A stretch of 64,000 bases of DNA from Enterobacter sp. R4-368 (lineage in GTDB: Bacteria; Pseudomonadota; Gammaproteobacteria; Enterobacterales; Enterobacteriaceae), in assembly GCF_000410515.1 (NCBI RefSeq), contig NC_021500.1, positions 496,001-560,000 of the forward strand, given 5' to 3'. Positions 43,849 through 53,074 of the stretch are shown here, one piece after another; position 1 is the stretch's first letter, and every line of letters starts with the position of its first letter. The notes beneath the pieces are model-generated. The model was not told the DNA's origin. It did no database searches and saw only the letters and a list, made by a program, of their open reading frames with translations. A program made the translations under genes and the position numbers.

Positions 43849-44728
43849 GGTCGTGCTCCTCTTCATCGTCATCCGTCTCTTTGTTCGGCCCTACGCCGAT
43901 GTAGTGGAACAGCAGACCGGCAAAGGTGGCGATAAACCCGGCGGCGGAGAGCGGCTTGAGAATGCCTTTCCACACATTAACCGGCACATCGATTTTCGGT
44001 TCCGCAGGCAGGTTGTGATACAGCCCCGGCTGGTCGGCATGATGCAGCACATACATCACATGCGTACCGCCCACGCCCTGCGGGTTGTATACCCCCGCGT
44101 TGACATAACCGCGTTTTTGCAACTGCGCCACGCGCTGCTCGCCAAGCTCCAGCATTTCGGCTTTGGTACCAAAATGAATCGCCCCGGTCGGGCAGGTTTT
44201 CACACACGCGGGCTCCTGGCCGACGCTGACGCGATCGACACAGAGCGTGCATTTGTAGACCCGGTTATCGTCCGGGTTGAGGCGCGGCACGTTGAACGGG
44301 CAACCGGCAATGCAGTAGCCGCAGCCAATGCAGTGCTCCGACTGGAAATCGACAATCCCGTTGGCGTACTGAATGATCGCGCCCGCCGACGGGCAGGCTT
44401 TCAGGCAACCCGGCTCCGCGCAGTGCATACAGCCATCTTTGCGGATCAGCCACTCCAGCTTGCCGTTTTGCGTGGTTTCGCTAAAGCGCATCACCGTCCA
44501 GGATTTGGCGCTTAAATCGAGCGGGTTGTCATACACCCCGGCGCAATACCCCACCTCATCGCGGATATCGTTCCACTCGGAACAGGCCACCTGACAGCCT
44601 TTACAGCCGATACAGGTGGACACATCAATCAGCTTTGCCACTTCGGCGCGGAAATCCCGTGCCTGCGGCGGCGGCGTAAAACCGTTGGTCGCTGAACGTT
44701 TAATAATGTCTTGTGATTGCATGGACAT
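43841..44728 (-). CDS. fdnH: Formate dehydrogenase-N iron-sulfur subunit
   Basis: A 295-residue protein with four ferredoxin-like Cys clusters: [35 protein letters not shown] and CTLCVDRV...CVKTC. These carry four [4Fe-4S] centres in the periplasmic arm. A single C-terminal helix ([19 protein letters not shown]) anchors it to the membrane. Length and sequence match E. coli FdnH. It lies 12 bp after fdnG and overlaps fdnI. Confidence 0.95.
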   Translation of the reverse strand: MSMQSQDIIKRSATNGFTPPPQARDFRAEVAKLIDVSTCIGCKGCQVACSEWNDIRDEVGYCAGVYDNPLDLSAKSWTVMRFSETTQNGKLEWLIRKDGCMHCAEPGCLKACPSAGAIIQYANGIVDFQSEHCIGCGYCIAGCPFNVPRLNPDDNRVYKCTLCVDRVSVGQEPACVKTCPTGAIHFGTKAEMLELGEQRVAQLQKRGYVNAGVYNPQGVGGTHVMYVLHHADQPGLYHNLPAEPKIDVPVNVWKGILKPLSAAGFIATFAGLLFHYIGVGPNKETDDDEEEHDHE

Positions 44729-44740
44729 AGCTTCGCTTCC

Positions 44741-47700
44741 TTACGCCTTCTCAATATTGACCAAAAACGCCTTGTATTCCGGCGTCTGCGAGTTAGCGTC
44801 GCCGACAGACGGCGTTAGCGTGTTAGCAAGGAAGCCTTTGCGCGTGGCCCCTTCAAAACCCCAGTGGCACGGAATGCCGACGGTGTCGACCCGACGACCG
44901 TCAATGGTCAGGGTTTGCAAACGCTTCGTGACCACCGCTTTGGCTTTGATAAAACCGCGTTTCGACATCACCTTCACGTCGTCGCCGGCGAGAATGCCCT
45001 TCTCTTTTGCCAGCGCTTCGCCAATCTCAACGAACTGATCCGGCTGCGCGATGGCATTAAGGCGGGCATGTTTCGTCCAGTGGCGGAACAGCTCGGTTAT
45101 TGAGTAGGTGGTGGCGACATACGGGAAAGCATCCGCTTTGCCCATATTGGCGTTGTCGGCGGCGAAAATACGCGCTACCGGGCTGGAAACCACTTCCGGG
45201 TGCAGCGGGTTGGTGCCAATTGGCGATTCAATCGGCTCGTAGTGTTCCGGGAACGGGCCGTCGTTCATCTTGTCGATGGAGAACAGGCGCGCCACGCCTT
45301 CCGGATTCATGATAAACGGCCCGACATTGCTGCCTGGCGCAGCCTGGCTGTAATCGGCAACGTCCATACCTGTCCAGCGCTGACCATCCCAGTGCAGCAG
45401 TGCGCGCTTCGCATCCCACGGTTTACCCGCCGGATCGGCAGAGGCGCGGTTGTAAAGAATGCGGCGGTTCGCCGGCCACGACCACGCCCAGCCCGGCGTA
45501 CAGCCCAGCCCGTACGGATCGCTGTTATCACGGTTCGCCATCTGGTTTCCGCGCTCCGTCCAGCTACCGCAGTACACCCAGCAGAAGCTGCTGGTGGAGC
45601 CGTCATCGCGCAGTTGCGCAAAGCTGCTTAACTGCTCGCCTTTTTTGGCAATCAGCGTGCCTTTGTCGTCATACAGATCGCGCAGCGCTTTACCGTTGGC
45701 TTCGCGGGCCACCTCTTCCGGATGCGGATCGTACGGATCGTTATAATCCCAGGACATGTTCAGCAGCGGTTCCGGGTTGGCTCCGCCTTCGGCCTGATAC
45801 AGCTCGCGCAGGCGCATAAACAGGCGTCCCAGGATTTTGGCGTCGTGCAATGCCTCTCCCGGCGGCTCGGCGGCGGCCCAGTGCCACTGCAACCAGCGAC
45901 CGGAGTTGGCGATGGAACCGTCCTCTTCAGCAAAGCAGGAGGATGGCAGACGGAACACTTCGGTCTGAATTTCCGCTGGATTGACGTCGTTCATCTCACC
46001 GTGGTTCTGCCAGAAGGTGGAGGATTCGGTCGCCAGCGGATCGATAACCACCATGTATTTCAGTTTCGCCAGCGCGCGTGATGACTTGTTCTTATCCGGG
46101 AAAGCCGCCAGCGGGTTGAACCCCTGCACGATATAACCGTTGATTTTGCCTTCGAGCATCAGCTCGGCCTGGGTCATCACATCGTAGAGACGATCCCATT
46201 TCGGCAGCCAGTCGTAACCCCAGTTGTTCTCCGCCGTGGCGCGATCGCCCCAGAAACTCTTCATCATGCTGATGAAAAACTTCGGCGTGTTCTGCCAGTA
46301 GTTCACTTCGTTCACCCCCAGCGACGGCGGGGTGATTTGCGAAATATAGGTCTGGTAATCCGGCTGTTTCTCTGACGGCAGCGGCATATAACCCGGCAGG
46401 TTGGTCGACAGCAGGCCTAAGTCGGTATAGCCCTGAATATTCGAGTGGCCCCGCAGCGCGTTCACGCCGCCGCCCGCCATACCGATATTACCGAGCAGCA
46501 GTTGCAGCATCCCCGCCGCGCGAATGATCTGCGCCCCGGCCGAGTGGTGCGTCCAGCCCAGCGCATAAAGAATGGTAGCGGTACGGTTCGGCACGCTGGT
46601 GCTGCCGAGCACCGAGCAAACATGGGTAAAATCTTTTACCGTGGTGCCGCACAGGCGGCTGACCATTTCCGGTGTGTAGCGCGCAACGTGGGCTTTCAGC
46701 AAGTTCCACACGCAGCGCGGATGGCTCAGCGTCTCGTCGCGCAACGCATTGCCCTGGGCGTCGAGTTGGTAGAACCAGCTTGATTTGTCGTACTGGCGTT
46801 TTTGCCCGTCGTAGCCGCTGAACAGGCCGTCGTTAAAGGCGTAATCTTCGCGAATAATCAGGCTGGCATTGGTGTAGTGGCGCACATATTCATGCTGGAT
46901 CTGGTCATGTTCAATCAGATAGCGGATCGCGCCAAGCAGAAACGCGGTGTCGGAACCGGCGCGGATCGGCGCATAGAAATCGGCCACCGCCGCACTGCGG
47001 TTAAAGCGCGGATCGACGACCATCACGGTGGCGTTGTTTTTGGTTTGCGCTTCCACCACCCACTTAAAGCCGACCGGATGCGCTTCGGCGGCGTTACCGC
47101 CCATGATCAGCACTACGTTGGCGTTTTTGATGTCCACCCAGTTGTTGGTCATCGCGCCGCGGCCAAAGGTCGGTGCCAGCGCGGAAACGGTCGGACCGTG
47201 GCACAACCGCGCCTGACAGTCGATCGCCACCATGCCCAGCGCGCGGGTAAATTTGCCGTCAAGAATGCCGGTCTCATTACTGGCGGCGGAAGAACAGAGC
47301 ATGCCGGTGGTGGTCCAGCGATTGACCGTTACGCCCTGCGCATTTTTTTCAATAAAGTTTTCATCGCGATCTTTTTTCATTAACCGCGCAATTTTATCAA
47401 TTGCTTCATCCCAGCTAATTCGCTGCCATTTATCGGAACCCGGCGCGCGATATTGCGGATGTAATAAACGATTTTCGCTGTGAATATAGTCCAGAACGCC
47501 AGCGCCTTTCGGGCACAATGACCCCCGGCTCACCGGATGATCGGCGTCGCCTTCAATGTGATAAATACTTTCACTGACATTTTTCGCATTATCACCGAGG
47601 CTGTACATCAGCATGCCGCAGCCGACTGAACAATAGGTGCAGTTATTTCGCGTCTCTTTTGCTTTTAAGAGTTTATATTGACGGGTTTCCGCGTGAACGG

Positions 47701-47791
47701 AAAAAGAAGATAAAAATCCGAGAGATGCGACAGTGCTTCCTGCCAGACCGCCCGCGCAGATCCGAAAGAACTGCCTCCGGTTGAGCTCCAT
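44741..47791 (-). CDS. fdnG: Formate dehydrogenase-N catalytic subunit, cysteine form
   Basis: A 1016-residue molybdopterin enzyme that oxidises formate in the periplasm. A Tat signal (LNRRQFFRICAGG) starts it, then the [4Fe-4S] motif CTYCSVGCGM. E. coli FdnG has selenocysteine at position 196 encoded by UGA within ARVUHGPT; here the same site reads ARLCHGPT with codon TGC (residue 197), so no selenocysteine is needed. His and the downstream NWVDIKNANVVLIMGGNAAEAHP block are kept. The whole reading frame is open with no internal stop. First gene of fdnGHI. Confidence 0.93.
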   Translation of the reverse strand: MELNRRQFFRICAGGLAGSTVASLGFLSSFSVHAETRQYKLLKAKETRNNCTYCSVGCGMLMYSLGDNAKNVSESIYHIEGDADHPVSRGSLCPKGAGVLDYIHSENRLLHPQYRAPGSDKWQRISWDEAIDKIARLMKKDRDENFIEKNAQGVTVNRWTTTGMLCSSAASNETGILDGKFTRALGMVAIDCQARLCHGPTVSALAPTFGRGAMTNNWVDIKNANVVLIMGGNAAEAHPVGFKWVVEAQTKNNATVMVVDPRFNRSAAVADFYAPIRAGSDTAFLLGAIRYLIEHDQIQHEYVRHYTNASLIIREDYAFNDGLFSGYDGQKRQYDKSSWFYQLDAQGNALRDETLSHPRCVWNLLKAHVARYTPEMVSRLCGTTVKDFTHVCSVLGSTSVPNRTATILYALGWTHHSAGAQIIRAAGMLQLLLGNIGMAGGGVNALRGHSNIQGYTDLGLLSTNLPGYMPLPSEKQPDYQTYISQITPPSLGVNEVNYWQNTPKFFISMMKSFWGDRATAENNWGYDWLPKWDRLYDVMTQAELMLEGKINGYIVQGFNPLAAFPDKNKSSRALAKLKYMVVIDPLATESSTFWQNHGEMNDVNPAEIQTEVFRLPSSCFAEEDGSIANSGRWLQWHWAAAEPPGEALHDAKILGRLFMRLRELYQAEGGANPEPLLNMSWDYNDPYDPHPEEVAREANGKALRDLYDDKGTLIAKKGEQLSSFAQLRDDGSTSSFCWVYCGSWTERGNQMANRDNSDPYGLGCTPGWAWSWPANRRILYNRASADPAGKPWDAKRALLHWDGQRWTGMDVADYSQAAPGSNVGPFIMNPEGVARLFSIDKMNDGPFPEHYEPIESPIGTNPLHPEVVSSPVARIFAADNANMGKADAFPYVATTYSITELFRHWTKHARLNAIAQPDQFVEIGEALAKEKGILAGDDVKVMSKRGFIKAKAVVTKRLQTLTIDGRRVDTVGIPCHWGFEGATRKGFLANTLTPSVGDANSQTPEYKAFLVNIEKA

Positions 47792-47862
47792 TTGTCCTCC
47801 AGCTTAAACTTAAGACATGAAAAGGGACGGAGATTATAAGGATATTCTCAACACTTAACCAT

Positions 47863-47878
47863 TATCCATTTATGGTTA
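47863..47878. promoter_or_regulatory. Candidate NarL/NarP 7-2-7 site upstream of fdnG
   Basis: TATCCATTTATGGTTA: two heptamers TAACCAT/ATGGATA in 7-2-7 inverted arrangement, each one mismatch from the TACCCAT consensus. It lies about 75 bp before fdnG, whose E. coli counterpart is nitrate-induced through NarL. A TATAAT (minus strand, about 47832-47837) between it and the gene may be the -10 box. Confidence 0.4.
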
Positions 47879-47924
47879 TTTTTGCGGGTAATTTGGGGCA
47901 GAAAGTTATTTAACTAAAATAAGT

Positions 47925-47946
47925 GGCAGAGATTTTTCTCTCTGCC
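47925..47946. terminator. Terminator between bla and fdnG
   Basis: Arms GGCAGAGA and TCTCTGCC (8 bp) with loop TTTTTC, followed on the plus side by CTTTTTATT and on the minus side by ACTTATTTT. It lies 8 bp beyond the bla stop and insulates fdnGHI. Confidence 0.75.
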
Positions 47947-47953
47947 CTTTTTA

Positions 47954-48823
47954 TTACTTCGTCGCGCTGAATATGGCTTTGCCGATGCGGGCAATGGCGT
48001 CATTACTTTGCGCCATTGTCGCTTTAGTATCCGTTATATAAATAGATACAATACGAGGCGCGCCTTTTTTCGGCCAGACAATACTGATAATCGAACGCGA
48101 ACCATAATCGCCCGCCCCGGTTTTATCGCCAATCACCCAGCCTTTTGGCAACGTGGAACGCAGCAGCGCATCGGCGACTTTATCCTCTTTCATCCACTGC
48201 ACCAGTTGTGCGCGCGAACGCGGCGTTAATACCTCGCCGAGCGCCAGCTTTTGCAGCGTGTGGCTGACAGCCAGCGGCGTGGTGGTATCGCGCAAATCGC
48301 CCGGCACGGCGCTGTTGAGTTCAGGTTCGGCGCGATCGAGTCGCGTGACACTGTCACCGGAATCAGCAAAGAAGCGCGTCACCGCTGCCGGTCCGCCCAG
48401 CTTTTTCGCCAGCAGATTTGCCGCCGTGTTGTCACTTTCAGTGATTGCCGCGCTGCACAGTTGCTGCCAGCTCATCGAAGCAGGCGCAACAAACTTGCTG
48501 GTCACCGGCGACCAGGTCACCAGCTCGCTTTGCGCAAACTGAGTGGTCTCATTTAACGCCAGTTCGCCTTTGTCGACCTTGCTCAGCAACGCGCCGCACA
48601 GCAGCGCTTTGTGGGTGCTGTTAAGCGGAAAACGCTCATCGCCGCGGTAGCTCACCGCCTCACCGCTGGCGGTATCCACTACCGCAATGCCGATGCGTGC
48701 GCCTAAGTGTTCTTCCTGCAGGCGAGCCACCGCCGTCAGCGTGGCGTTATCAATATTGGCGGCGCTGGCGGCAAACGCGCTCAATAGCAGTAAAGAACAG
48801 ATTGATTTCACTGGGAAAAACAT
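47954..48823 (-). CDS. bla: Class A beta-lactamase
   Basis: A 289-residue periplasmic serine hydrolase. Signal peptide cut near SAFAASA. The active-site motifs are STHK (Ser70-Lys73 by Ambler numbering), SDN130, EPELN (Glu166) and DKTGAGDYG (the KTG triad). The STHK-ALLCGALL pattern and the KTGAGDYGSRS end recall chromosomal enterobacterial class A enzymes such as SED-1 or RAHN types. Spectrum cannot be stated from sequence. No ampR-like regulator is adjacent; the divergent gene is a reductase 45 bp away, so the two promoters overlap. Confidence 0.92.
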   Translation of the reverse strand: MFFPVKSICSLLLLSAFAASAANIDNATLTAVARLQEEHLGARIGIAVVDTASGEAVSYRGDERFPLNSTHKALLCGALLSKVDKGELALNETTQFAQSELVTWSPVTSKFVAPASMSWQQLCSAAITESDNTAANLLAKKLGGPAAVTRFFADSGDSVTRLDRAEPELNSAVPGDLRDTTTPLAVSHTLQKLALGEVLTPRSRAQLVQWMKEDKVADALLRSTLPKGWVIGDKTGAGDYGSRSIISIVWPKKGAPRIVSIYITDTKATMAQSNDAIARIGKAIFSATK

Positions 48824-48868
48824 AGGTATAATCCTTGTTCAGACAGAGCAACATCACAAGTGGGCATC

Positions 48869-49810
48869 ATGTATAACACCGCGTTAGTGTACAGAAGTTT
48901 CGGCGAACCGCAGACTGTTCTGCAAGCTGAAACCACCGCGCTGGCACCGCTTCCGGCAGGACAGGTTCGCGTCAAAATGCGCTTTGCGCCGGTGAATGCC
49001 TCAGATGTGATCCCGGTCACCGGCGCCTACAGCCACCGCATCACCCTGCCCGCCGTCGCGGGTTATGAAGGCGTGGGCGTGGTAACAGAAACGTCCGGGT
49101 CAGACGCGCATCTGCTGGGCAAACGTGTGTTGCCGCTGCGCGGCCAGGGCACCTGGCAGCAGTATGTTGATTGCCCGGCGGAGCTGGTTGTGCCGGTGCC
49201 GGATGATATTGACGATACGCTCGCCGCCCGCGCCTACATCAATCCGCTGGCCGCGCAGATGATGCTGGAACGTTACCCGGCTCACGGCCAACATGTGCTG
49301 GTCACCGCGGCGGGTTCTGACTGCGCCGGTTACCTTGCGCAGTGGGCCAGGGGTCAGGGGGCGAAAAGCGTGACCGGTATTTATCGTTCCGCCATTCATG
49401 CCAGCCGCCTGGCGGCCTGCGGCGTGATACCGCTGGCCGATACGGACAGCGCCGCCATCAAACGGGCGGCGGAGAAAGCCAGCGTTATTTATGACGCCAC
49501 CGGCGGCACACTGGCGGAAACGCTGCTGCAATCAATGCCGAAAACGGGGCAATTTATCAGCTACGGTTTGCTCTCCGGGCAGCCATTCAGCATCCGCCAG
49601 CGCTTACCCGCGGTCCACTGGTTCCATGTGCGTAACTATCTCGACGCGATGACGGCAGATAGCTGGCAGCAGGCGTTTTGCACACTCTGGGAGCGGCTGC
49701 GCATAACGCCCGTGAGCGAGGTCACGCTGACAGATTTTCAACACTGGCGGCAGGCTATCACGCTGTACCAGACGCCAGGCCGGATAGCCAAACCGCTGTT
49801 GTCGTTTTAA
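48869..49810 (+). CDS. Medium-chain (quinone/enoyl) reductase-like oxidoreductase
   Basis: A 313-residue NADPH-dependent MDR enzyme. The N-terminal GroES-like domain has VRVKMRFAPVNASDV and PAVAGYEGVGVV; the Rossmann motif is HVLVTAAGSDCAGYLAQWARG, a changed form of the usual GxGxxG. No structural or catalytic zinc Cys set is seen. It resembles the 2-enoyl thioester reductase/quinone reductase branch; the substrate is unknown. ATG 48869 is preferred to the GTG at 48860. It ends in a 4-bp stop overlap with the convergent SDR gene. Confidence 0.78.
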   Translation: MYNTALVYRSFGEPQTVLQAETTALAPLPAGQVRVKMRFAPVNASDVIPVTGAYSHRITLPAVAGYEGVGVVTETSGSDAHLLGKRVLPLRGQGTWQQYVDCPAELVVPVPDDIDDTLAARAYINPLAAQMMLERYPAHGQHVLVTAAGSDCAGYLAQWARGQGAKSVTGIYRSAIHASRLAACGVIPLADTDSAAIKRAAEKASVIYDATGGTLAETLLQSMPKTGQFISYGLLSGQPFSIRQRLPAVHWFHVRNYLDAMTADSWQQAFCTLWERLRITPVSEVTLTDFQHWRQAITLYQTPGRIAKPLLSF

Positions 49811-50631
49811 TCCCGGTCGGCGGAATACGCCACATTGCGCTGGCGCTCAATTTCCGCTAATCGGGCGCGGAGCGAGGCCACCATGTGCTCCCAGGCAAGG
49901 CTGCCCAGTGGTACCCGGAACGGCGGCACGGGGGCATCTGCCGCTGCGATAATTGCATCACCTGTGCGCTGCGCATCGCCTTTTATGTCAAAACTGCCGT
50001 TGGCGATCCCCCGGCGCACTTCGCCCGCAGGCGTATCGTCATAGACCGCGAGCGGCGTGGCGTGATCGAGCCCGGCACCGAAGCCGGTTTGCGTTGGGCC
50101 GGGCTCGGCAATCACAATATCGACACCAAATGGTTTCACCTCCTGAGCCACCGATTCCAGAAAACCTTCAATACCCCACTTACTGGCGTGGTAAAGGCTG
50201 AAATTGGGGTACGCCACCTGGCCGCCTTCCGAAGAGACCTGCACAATCCGCCCGCCGCGCTGCGCGCGCAGCCACGGTAACACGGCACGCACTAACTGAA
50301 TCGAGCCGGTAAGATTGGTAGCGATCTGCCGCTCAATTTGCGCATCGCTGACCTCTTCTGCCGCGCCAAACAAGCCGTAGCCGGCGTTGCTTACCACCCG
50401 TTCAATCACACCAAAAGTGGTAAACGCGGCATCCACTTCGCGGCGCAGCGCCGCGCTGTCGGTCATATCAAAACAGCTGACGTGCAGCCGCGACGCATAT
50501 TGCGCCTGTAATGCATTCAGCGCGTCCGCGCGCCGTACGCAGGCCACCACGCGGTCGCCGCGCGCCAGCAGCGTTTGCGTTATCAATAATCCCAGCCCGG
50601 ACGAAGCGCCGGTAATCAGCCATGTCGTCAT
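49807..50631 (-). CDS. Short-chain dehydrogenase/reductase
   Basis: A 274-residue classical SDR. Cofactor motif TGASSGLG (residues 7-14), the NNAG-equivalent VSNAGYG, the catalytic Ser in VSSEGGQVAYP and Tyr-Lys in YHASKWGIEG are all present. The C-terminal PPFRVPLGSLAWEHM block is common in the SDR group that includes oxidoreductases regulated by LysR neighbours. Substrate unknown. ATG 50631 follows GGAGG; longer upstream starts would run into the divergent LysR gene. Confidence 0.85.
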   Translation of the reverse strand: MTTWLITGASSGLGLLITQTLLARGDRVVACVRRADALNALQAQYASRLHVSCFDMTDSAALRREVDAAFTTFGVIERVVSNAGYGLFGAAEEVSDAQIERQIATNLTGSIQLVRAVLPWLRAQRGGRIVQVSSEGGQVAYPNFSLYHASKWGIEGFLESVAQEVKPFGVDIVIAEPGPTQTGFGAGLDHATPLAVYDDTPAGEVRRGIANGSFDIKGDAQRTGDAIIAAADAPVPPFRVPLGSLAWEHMVASLRARLAEIERQRNVAYSADRD

Positions 50632-50732
50632 AAATACCTCCACATGTTTTCCGGTGAGTGGATAGCGTAAGCAACCGGCACTGCTATGATAAGACGCACC
50701 AATCGGCATGCAGCGGTGAAAAATACTCAACA

Positions 50733-51635
50733 ATGAAAAATATCACTCTCGCAGATTTAAAAGCGTTCCTGCTGGTCGCGCAGCACCGCAGCTTTCAACA
50801 AGCCGCCAATGAACTGGGAGTGTCCCGTTCCTCGCTGAGCCACGCCATGCGCGGTCTGGAAAGCCAGCTTGGCGTGCGCCTGTTACATCGTACAACCCGC
50901 AGTGTTTCGCTGACGGAAGAAGGCGCGGCGTTGTTGCAGCGCATTGATCCCCTGCTCAACCAGTTAGATATGGCGCTGGATGCCACCCGCTTTCGCCCGC
51001 AGGAGCTGCACGGCACACTGCGCATTAACGCCAATGAAGGTGGTGCGCGCTGGCTGCTGGCGCACGTGGTTGACGGTTTTTTACAGGCGCACCCGCAGGT
51101 GGTGCTGGATATTGTCACCGAAGGACGGCTGGTGGATATCGTCGCCGAAGGGTTTGATGCGGGCGTACGGCTGGCGGAGTCCGTACCGCTTGATATGATT
51201 GCGGTGCCGTTCGGCGGGCCGATCCGCTTTATCGCCATCGCCTCGCCGCAATATCTGCACAGCGCGGGTATACCGCAAAGCCCGGCAGATCTTTTGCGCC
51301 ACCGCTGTATCGCCCAGCGTTTGCCGAGCGGCAAACGCTATCGCTGGGAGTTTGTGCGACATGGCAAGCCGCTGACGCTCAACGTGCCCGGAAATTTATG
51401 TCTTGATAACAGCGCGCTGATGGTCGAGGCGGTGGTAAAAGGCTTCGGCATTGCTTATGTCCCCGAACCTTATGCCCGCGAGGCGATCAACAACGGGCTG
51501 GCACAACAGGTGTTGTCGCCATTCAGCCCGCCGATTGCTGGTTTATGTCTCTATTATTCCGGTCACCGGCAAATACCGGCGACGTTGAAGGCGTTTATCG
51601 CCGCCATCCGTGAGGCCAACGAAGCCGTGCTGTAA
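50733..51635 (+). CDS. LysR-type transcriptional regulator
   Basis: A 300-residue regulator. The helix-turn-helix covers residues 5-62 (LADLKAFLLVAQHRSFQQAA, then SRSSLSHAMRGLESQLGVRLLHRTTRSV). The effector domain has LHGTLRINANEGG and FGIAYVPEPYA, typical of the CrgA/DmlR-like subgroup. Divergent from the SDR across about 100 bp, so it probably controls that gene and itself. The ATG at 50733 fits the usual LysR N terminus. Confidence 0.86.
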   Translation: MKNITLADLKAFLLVAQHRSFQQAANELGVSRSSLSHAMRGLESQLGVRLLHRTTRSVSLTEEGAALLQRIDPLLNQLDMALDATRFRPQELHGTLRINANEGGARWLLAHVVDGFLQAHPQVVLDIVTEGRLVDIVAEGFDAGVRLAESVPLDMIAVPFGGPIRFIAIASPQYLHSAGIPQSPADLLRHRCIAQRLPSGKRYRWEFVRHGKPLTLNVPGNLCLDNSALMVEAVVKGFGIAYVPEPYAREAINNGLAQQVLSPFSPPIAGLCLYYSGHRQIPATLKAFIAAIREANEAVL

Positions 51636-51638
51636 CGT

Positions 51639-51770
51639 TCAGTCGTTAATTAACTGTCCGGTGTGCAGATCCAGGCGGAAATCGCACCTGCCGTCCGGCG
51701 GATCCCAGTCGCCGGAGCCATATACCACAACGTCAATGCAGTCACTTATGCCGTTTTTACAGTGAGCCTG
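51639..51770 (-). pseudogene. Possible remnant of a small secreted-protein gene
   Basis: The minus strand here reads, without a start codon, NQAHCKNGISDCIDVVVYG, then SGDWDPPDGRCDFRLDLHTG and QLIND with a stop. Composition is protein-like (paired Cys, DWDPPDG, DFRLDLHTG). A stop codon lies just upstream in frame and no ATG is present, so it looks like the C-terminal stub of a lost gene. It may be chance. Confidence 0.3.
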
Positions 51771-51815
51771 GTTAGGCTACGCTTTGACGGTGAAAACGGA
51801 TAACCCGGAGAGAGA

Positions 51816-52544
51816 ATGCTGATTGCCCAACTGAGCGATATTCATGCCGCGCCGGATAATGACAACCTGCAGCGCCTGCACCGCGCCATCGACTGGTTAC
51901 GTGAACTCAGCCCCGATCTGCTGGTGGTGAGCGGTGATTTAACCGATGACGGCTGGGGGGCAGGCTATCGCGCCATTGACCACGCATTACAGCGCCTGGC
52001 GTGCCGCTCGCTGATCCTGCCCGGCAATGCCGATGATAAAACCGTGATGTGTGACAATCTGGCCGCTTTTGCTCACCGATCTGCGCATGACGCGCTGCAT
52101 TTTCATGAGCACATAAATAACGTGCCAGTAATTGGCGTGGATGTGACCGTAACCGGTGAAAGCCGGGGCGATATCCGCCCACATCTGCACTGGCTGGAAG
52201 CGGCGCTGCGCGCGCAGCCGCAACCGGCGATGGTCTTTTTGCACCAGCACCTTTTCCCGAGCGGCATTGCCCCGCTGGATAACGCCATGTGCGATGGCGG
52301 CGAGGCACTAGCGCAACTGCTGGCGCGCTTACCGCATCCGCCGCTGGCGCTGTGCGCCGGCCACGTCCACCGCGCGATGTCCGCCACATTTGCCGGTATC
52401 CCGGCGTACCTTTGCGGCTCCATCTGCCCGGCGAACCCGCTGATGCTCAATGCTCAGCACATCCCGGCGGTAAGCGATCCACCTGCACTTCTCATTCACG
52501 AACTGCGCGGTGATACCCGCGTTAGCCATTTTGTCAGCCTGTAG
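51816..52544 (+). CDS. Calcineurin-like metallophosphoesterase (CpdA/GpdQ-like)
   Basis: A 242-residue cytosolic protein of the binuclear metallophosphoesterase superfamily. Motifs in order: LSDIH (DxH), VVSGDLTDDG (GD), LPGNADDK, FLHQHLF and CAGHVH. In family members the third motif is GNH(D/E), where Asn binds metal and His assists catalysis; here Ala replaces that His. The rest resembles cyclic-nucleotide and glycerophosphodiester phosphodiesterases. The change may lower or alter activity. GAGAGA lies before the ATG. No operon partner. Confidence 0.82.
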   Translation: MLIAQLSDIHAAPDNDNLQRLHRAIDWLRELSPDLLVVSGDLTDDGWGAGYRAIDHALQRLACRSLILPGNADDKTVMCDNLAAFAHRSAHDALHFHEHINNVPVIGVDVTVTGESRGDIRPHLHWLEAALRAQPQPAMVFLHQHLFPSGIAPLDNAMCDGGEALAQLLARLPHPPLALCAGHVHRAMSATFAGIPAYLCGSICPANPLMLNAQHIPAVSDPPALLIHELRGDTRVSHFVSL

Positions 52545-52576
52545 CGGGTATCTCCCATGCGCCGGGGCGATGGTTT

Positions 52577-53074
52577 TCACGGCTCGCCTTCCCAGTAATC
52601 CACACCTGCACCGCGAAATTCGACGCGCCGGAAGTCATCCCGGCCGTTTGTACGTGCTCTCGCGAGGAATTTATCGGCGTCCGGGTATTCGCAGATTTCC
52701 GGGCTTTCCATAGTGCTAATCGAGATATAACGCAGCGGTTGTTCAGAGGTATTGATAATCTGGTGCGGCCACGCTTTTCCTGGCGGAATGCAGATAACAT
52801 CCCCTTCCTGGATGGGCCGCTCTTCATCGCCGATGCGCAACGTACCGTTGCCGTTCAGCACAATAAACATCTCTTCCTGCGCGTGATGGAGATGAAACGG
52901 ACAGGCACGTTTGCCCGGTGGCAAAATATCGATCGACGCGCCGAGTTTACTGGCGAGGGTGCCTTTGGTCAGCGAGCCGCCGAGTGATTCATACAGCGGC
53001 GGGCGCACGAAGTTTTCCATTTCGATGTGGTTAAAATTGCGGATGACAAACGCAGGCGAGGTTTCGTCGTTCAT
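52577..53074 (-). CDS. Cupin domain protein
   Basis: A 165-residue single-cupin protein. Cupin motif 1 is PFHLHHAQEEMFIVLNGNG (two His and a Glu that bind metal); motif 2 is GDVICIPPGKAWPHQIIN (Pro-Gly and His). The N-terminal extension SLTKGTLASKLGASID is common in the sugar-isomerase/dioxygenase-like cupins. Substrate unknown. Its stop and that of the phosphoesterase face each other across 32 bp. The start region is part of an imperfect repeat extending toward nifJ. Confidence 0.82.
   Translation of the reverse strand: MNDETSPAFVIRNFNHIEMENFVRPPLYESLGGSLTKGTLASKLGASIDILPPGKRACPFHLHHAQEEMFIVLNGNGTLRIGDEERPIQEGDVICIPPGKAWPHQIINTSEQPLRYISISTMESPEICEYPDADKFLARARTNGRDDFRRVEFRGAGVDYWEGEP

Noticed and set aside
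42974..44515. 513-codon open frame on the plus strand
   Set aside because: It lies antisense to fdnI, fdnH and the start of treZ, all certain genes; its composition is that of a GC-rich shadow frame.
47150..47210. Selenocysteine insertion element in fdnG
   Set aside because: The codon is TGC, not TGA, so no insertion element is needed and none was evident.
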